From Janthinobacterium sp. TND4EL3 (lineage in GTDB: Bacteria; Pseudomonadota; Gammaproteobacteria; Burkholderiales; Burkholderiaceae_D), in NCBI RefSeq assembly GCF_900156175.1, contig NZ_FTMV01000023.1, positions 1 to 64,000 on the forward strand: a stretch of 64,000 bases of DNA, written 5' to 3'. The notes beneath the pieces were generated by a model. That model searched no databases, was not told the origin of the DNA, and was given only the letters and a program-made list of their open reading frames with translations. The position numbers and the translations under genes were made by a program. Shown piece by piece: positions 60,581 to 64,000 of the stretch (its first letter is position 1; every line of letters starts with the position of its first letter).

Positions 60581-61786
60581 TTAGGCGGAAATATCGACCG
60601 ATACATCCCATTGTTCGGGCACTGGGCAGTACAGAGCCTTGACGGCCTCAGCCACGCGGTCTGGGACGTGCAAGTCAGGCGCCAGCGGCGGATCTTCCTC
60701 GCCGTCCTGGCTGTCCATTTGGTGGGCTAGCGGCAGGCCAGGGGAATAGACGGCCGCCCAGTTGCGCTCGGCGAGTGCGGCGACGATGCGTTCACGGTGT
60801 TCATGGCGCCACGGTGCGGGCGCCAGGCGGCCGTCTGGCATCCACCACGCCAGGTCGACCTCGATGCACTGTTCGTCTTCCTGCCAATACAGGTCGTACA
60901 CAGCCGGCCGAAAGGCAGCGATCCTGATCTGGATGCCAAAGCCTTGCGTAGACACGTGTACGCGGCGCGGATCCAGTCCGTCCAGATACTCGATCAGCGC
61001 CCGCCGGAAGTCACGATGCAACTGGTCGAACACGCGCATGCCTTCCATTTTGCGACGTGCGATCATGCCACGATAGAAGCGTGCGACCGGCACGTAATCG
61101 CGCGGGTGCGCGGGGGCAACGCCCCCCTCCACGTCGACGATATCAGCTCTCTCCATTGCCAGGCGCCGCAAGTCGCTCCAGATCCAGTCGGCATGGAACT
61201 CGTTCAACGCCGCTTTCCTGAATTCGTCACCGGTGCGCGCCAGCGCGAAGAACCGGCAGGCGCTCGCCCCGAAGTAATTGAGTTCCTGCGAATGGTCCGG
61301 TGTGTATTCAAAATAGTGCAGCTCCACCAGGTAAGCATGTGCCGAACGGCGCAGGACGATCTTCCTGCCGCCTTGCGTGTGCCACTTCAGCAGCGCATCG
61401 AGCGGGCCTTGCCAGCGAGATGGCGGCCCGTCGACGATGTAGCCCTCGTGGCCACCGCCGATGGCGAGCTGCGCCGGGAAATGCCGGAGCAGCTCGCCGG
61501 ACGGTGCAACGCTTTCGTACAGCCAGTTACGCGGCAACTGCCGTTCCACTTCGTCGCGGCCGGGAGGAAGTAGCAAATCCTCGACGGTCGTGCCAAGGTT
61601 CGTCGCCAGCCGGTGCGCCGTGGCCAGGCTGGTGGGTGCTCCCTTCTTGATGCGGTGGATGGTCTTTTCGCTCATGCCCACGGCGTGAGCCTTGATCGGC
61701 CCGCCGGCCACGGCGATGCGCAGGCAGACCTTGGCGGGATTTAGTTGGATATTTTCTTTCGGCATCGTCTCGTTCCTGGCGCTCAT
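60581..61786 (-). CDS. helix-turn-helix protein with large C-terminal domain
   Basis: Protein of 401 aa. The N-terminal 75 residues are an Xre/Cro-like HTH (GMSEKTIHRIKKGAPTSLAT, then LGTTVEDLLLP). The rest (about 320 aa, Trp- and Arg-rich) is unrecognised and could be an effector or ligand-binding domain. The ATG overlaps the stop of the upstream small gene by four bases with GGAGG before it, so the two are coupled and may form a toxin-antitoxin-like pair. That reading is inference. Confidence 0.65.
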   Translation of the reverse strand: MSARNETMPKENIQLNPAKVCLRIAVAGGPIKAHAVGMSEKTIHRIKKGAPTSLATAHRLATNLGTTVEDLLLPPGRDEVERQLPRNWLYESVAPSGELLRHFPAQLAIGGGHEGYIVDGPPSRWQGPLDALLKWHTQGGRKIVLRRSAHAYLVELHYFEYTPDHSQELNYFGASACRFFALARTGDEFRKAALNEFHADWIWSDLRRLAMERADIVDVEGGVAPAHPRDYVPVARFYRGMIARRKMEGMRVFDQLHRDFRRALIEYLDGLDPRRVHVSTQGFGIQIRIAAFRPAVYDLYWQEDEQCIEVDLAWWMPDGRLAPAPWRHEHRERIVAALAERNWAAVYSPGLPLAHQMDSQDGEEDPPLAPDLHVPDRVAEAVKALYCPVPEQWDVSVDISA

Positions 61787-61968
61787 CGTCCTCCGCCGGC
61801 CTTGCCGTTGCGGGCCGAGGCGCGTGCCGCACGGCCCGCGAAATCGTCCTTTGACACCGTACCCTTGACCTTCATCGTCTGGCTCTGGATAGCCGAGGCT
61901 CGGTCCTGCGTCATTAGGATCTTGTCGGCCGTGGCTTTGCCCTGGACTGCCTTCGTGTGTTTCGTCAT
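61783..61968 (-). CDS. small basic protein coupled to the HTH gene
   Basis: Protein of 61 aa (MTKHTKAVQGKATADKILMT to ARASARNGKAGGGR), Lys- and Ala-rich and probably disordered at the end. GGAGGAAACC gives ATG 61968 a very strong ribosome binding site. Its stop overlaps the next start. It may serve as a DNA-binding or neutralising partner. No family recognised. Confidence 0.6.
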   Translation of the reverse strand: MTKHTKAVQGKATADKILMTQDRASAIQSQTMKVKGTVSKDDFAGRAARASARNGKAGGGR

Positions 61969-62016
61969 GGTTTCCTCCATAAATTGATTATTACCGGACG
62001 AACGATAAGGCCACAC

Positions 62017-62268
62017 GGCTGTCCAGTCACGTCCTTAAATGGGACATATTCGGACATGGATTCAGGTGCCAACCAGGTTAAGCCGCGACCAAGCCCGCAT
62101 GGGAGAGGCCAACATCAACAACATCTAAATGCCTTGATTCGAACAGAATAAGGTATCCGATGAACTTGTCCTGCCGTGACCAACCCTTTTTCACTCAAGC
62201 ATTCATGATCGTATTCGTTGTGAAACGGCTTATGATAGTGTAAACGCCTCATTTTCATCTCGGACAAC
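62017..62268. other. divergent intergenic region
   Basis: Lies between two divergent genes and should contain both promoters. TATGAT at 62231-62236 is a possible -10 for the GIY-YIG gene. No repeat or gene seen. Confidence 0.35.
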
Positions 62269-63093
62269 ATGATAAAAGCTATCTCTATTGCAGAAACTAA
62301 CTATCCCGGAGTCACTAAGATCACCGCCGACGGCTGGGACGGTCAGGTCTTACGGATGTCCTACGCAACGTGTTGCAAGTGGATCGCGTCCGCCGCACAG
62401 CCTCAGCCAGCAGGTGTCTATATGCTCTATGCGGATCATTTCGACCGGGCAACCCATGGAAATCAGCTCTACGTAGGGCAATCTGGCACGATAGGACAGA
62501 GACTCGGACAGCATGATGGCAAGAAGAAATTCTGGACAGCCGTCATGGTGTTCAGCTCGGCTGGCGACTGGATGAATGTTGCGTACACCGTGAACATCGA
62601 ACGGCAGTTCATCAAGTGGGCGAAGCCGGCGAACCGCTACGATCTCGACAACGGGAACGATGGTCGGGAGGAGCACTTGGGCCAGGAGGACCTAGCACGC
62701 CTTCAGACCTTTCTTGCTGGGGTCCAGTCTGTCCTGCACCTGGCTGGTATTGATGTGTTTGAACCCAACATGGATGGCACTTTCAGCTTTACTTTTCATA
62801 AAGAAGTGACATCCCATTTGAAGATTATTAAAGGTTCTCCTAACCCCGCGGTGACGATCGTGGCTGGGAGCCGGATCTATGGGCTTAAACAGGCAAAAGT
62901 GAGTCAGGCGAACCTGAATGGCGTTACTCACGACCCCGAAAAACAAATCCATACCTTTCACGAGTCCGTTGACCTAACGCTGGACGGTCCAGAATTTTTG
63001 TGGAAACTGTTCGATCGTCTTGTATCCTCGTGGAAATCCCGGTCAGGAATTTCCTTGATGGCCACGCTGAATGCGCTTTACCCTGCAGTGTAG
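62269..63093 (+). CDS. GIY-YIG nuclease-like protein, probably with DUF4357
   Basis: Protein of 274 aa. GVYMLYADHF and NQLYVGQSGTIGQRLGQHDG are the GIY and YIG elements with the following Arg helix. The C-terminal part (GSRIYGLKQAKVSQANLNGV and MATLNALYP) resembles DUF4357, often fused to GIY-YIG domains in mobile elements. It would cut DNA if active; its target is unknown. Confidence 0.7.
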   Translation: MIKAISIAETNYPGVTKITADGWDGQVLRMSYATCCKWIASAAQPQPAGVYMLYADHFDRATHGNQLYVGQSGTIGQRLGQHDGKKKFWTAVMVFSSAGDWMNVAYTVNIERQFIKWAKPANRYDLDNGNDGREEHLGQEDLARLQTFLAGVQSVLHLAGIDVFEPNMDGTFSFTFHKEVTSHLKIIKGSPNPAVTIVAGSRIYGLKQAKVSQANLNGVTHDPEKQIHTFHESVDLTLDGPEFLWKLFDRLVSSWKSRSGISLMATLNALYPAV

Positions 63094-63328
63094 CGTTCCG
63101 CTGCGGCGCAGGTATCCCTGGTGGCGGACTTTCGCACGTGAAACTCCGGCCCGGCTCGCAACCCCTAGCGCAATCGCCCCATGCCCGATTCCACAACGCT
63201 ACTCGCAACTGCGCCGCTCACACCCGCCGACTTCGTTGCGGCCAAGGTGCGTTCTTTCCTTGCAGGCTACGCGGTGTAATCGGTACGGGTATAGGTGATG
63301 GGGGTTAGGACGACATGTGTGTTCTGGC
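63094..63328. other. intergenic region
   Basis: Between two genes with converging reading directions. I see no gene or convincing terminator. Confidence 0.35.
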
Positions 63329-64000
63329 TCATGGTGCTGTCTTCTCCACATCATCTTTCGGGGGGCCATTTCGCTCTGGATTGTTCTCCTCTAGCGCAGG
63401 GCGATGCCCGTTCCAGAATCCTGCGAAGACGGTGCGTAAGGCAAAAAACCAGGCGTAGACCGAAGCGTTCGATTGGCAAGCGCCGTCGGACAGCAGGCCA
63501 TGCGCCAACAAGTTGCGCAAATTGGGCCCGTGCCGATCACAAAAAAGCGCGCGCACTTCGAAGGTATGGTCCTCCCCAAATACGGGCACCATCTTCTCGC
63601 GTCCTATCAAAGACGATAGCCCCATCTCATCGCTGATGCCGTCGATGAACGTCGCCGTATGCTCCCCTGCATTTTGCAGATGAAAGCGCACCAGGTGTTC
63701 AATCTGCGGCACCAGTATATGCAGCGCGGTAGTGAAGTCCAGGCTGTACCCAGCATAGAGTCCTTTGCCGAACAGATAGGCACGCTCGGGTGGCACCAGC
63801 GGCGAGTTGCGGGCTAGGGCCACAAAATCATCCAGAGTGAGGGCATGTTCAAAGCGTACCTCATCGAGGGCATGCAGGACGAGAAACGCCACCCTTGGCA
63901 TGGTCGTCTGTGCGAAGTAATCGACCATACTGGCCAACAGCGCGGCCTCTTGCATGTCGCCGGTATCGTCCACGCTGGCACCGGGACGTGCCGCGATGAC
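63329..64000 (-). CDS. DUF4209-type protein, C-terminal part
   Basis: The frame is open to the window edge, so only the last 220 or so residues are seen. LFGKGLYAGYSLDFTTALHI, IDGISDEMGLSSL and RNLLAHGLLSD match the C-terminal DUF4209 region; the R-x4-H pattern in RNLLAHG is the HEPN signature, suggesting an RNase-type active site. The apparent GTG start at 63973 is internal. Confidence 0.7.
   Translation of the reverse strand, partial: VIAARPGASVDDTGDMQEAALLASMVDYFAQTTMPRVAFLVLHALDEVRFEHALTLDDFVALARNSPLVPPERAYLFGKGLYAGYSLDFTTALHILVPQIEHLVRFHLQNAGEHTATFIDGISDEMGLSSLIGREKMVPVFGEDHTFEVRALFCDRHGPNLRNLLAHGLLSDGACQSNASVYAWFFALRTVFAGFWNGHRPALEENNPERNGPPKDDVEKTAP

Overview
The window looks like about 64 kb of a large accessory replicon, most likely a plasmid of a betaproteobacterium. 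Oxalobacteraceae such as Janthinobacterium, Massilia or Duganella is my guess, made from gene style rather than from any search. The left end carries a Rep_3-type initiator with an iteron origin, a ParA/ParB partition operon and a second, actin-type (ParM/StbA-like) partition locus. An SOS-box-controlled umuDC pair follows; its UmuD has cysteine where the catalytic serine should be. I found no rRNA, tRNA, CRISPR array or conjugation gene.

From 11.0 kb a promoter containing a palindromic operator opens a long one-strand array of tiny, mostly unrecognised genes. Nearly all have a GGAAA-type ribosome binding site, and many are separated by two families of GC-rich hairpin-forming repeats. The array runs from 11331 to 15430 and resumes at 44627 to 57385. 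It includes a higBA toxin-antitoxin pair, an HD hydrolase, a MazG-like protein, a DUF6283-like protein and an ADP-ribosyltransferase-like protein.

The gap in the array is a complete Tn7-like transposon whose ends can be read directly. It runs from 15431 to 44621 (29,191 bp), has terminal TGTTACGT/ACGTAACA, repeated TnsB-type sites at both ends, and a 5-bp target duplication GTTCA. Deleting it with one copy of GTTCA restores an 83-codon array gene in frame. The element encodes a Xre regulator, TnsA, TnsB, TnsC and two TniQ proteins. Its cargo is an RHH/DUF5131/TcmP/TcmP locus, a patatin-like lipoprotein, a VirK/YbjX protein, an outer-membrane factor, an SMR pump, a TetR-controlled RND efflux system, an IS3-family element and an IS5-family relic.

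The array is cut again at 57386 by a second, diverged copy of the same kind of transposon end, whose partner end is not in the window. Beyond it lie remnants resembling arsenite oxidase and an N-acetyltransferase, then a HEPN/Toprim protein, an HTH protein with a small partner, a GIY-YIG protein and a DUF4209 protein that runs off the window. This region looks like the defence-type cargo of a second element.
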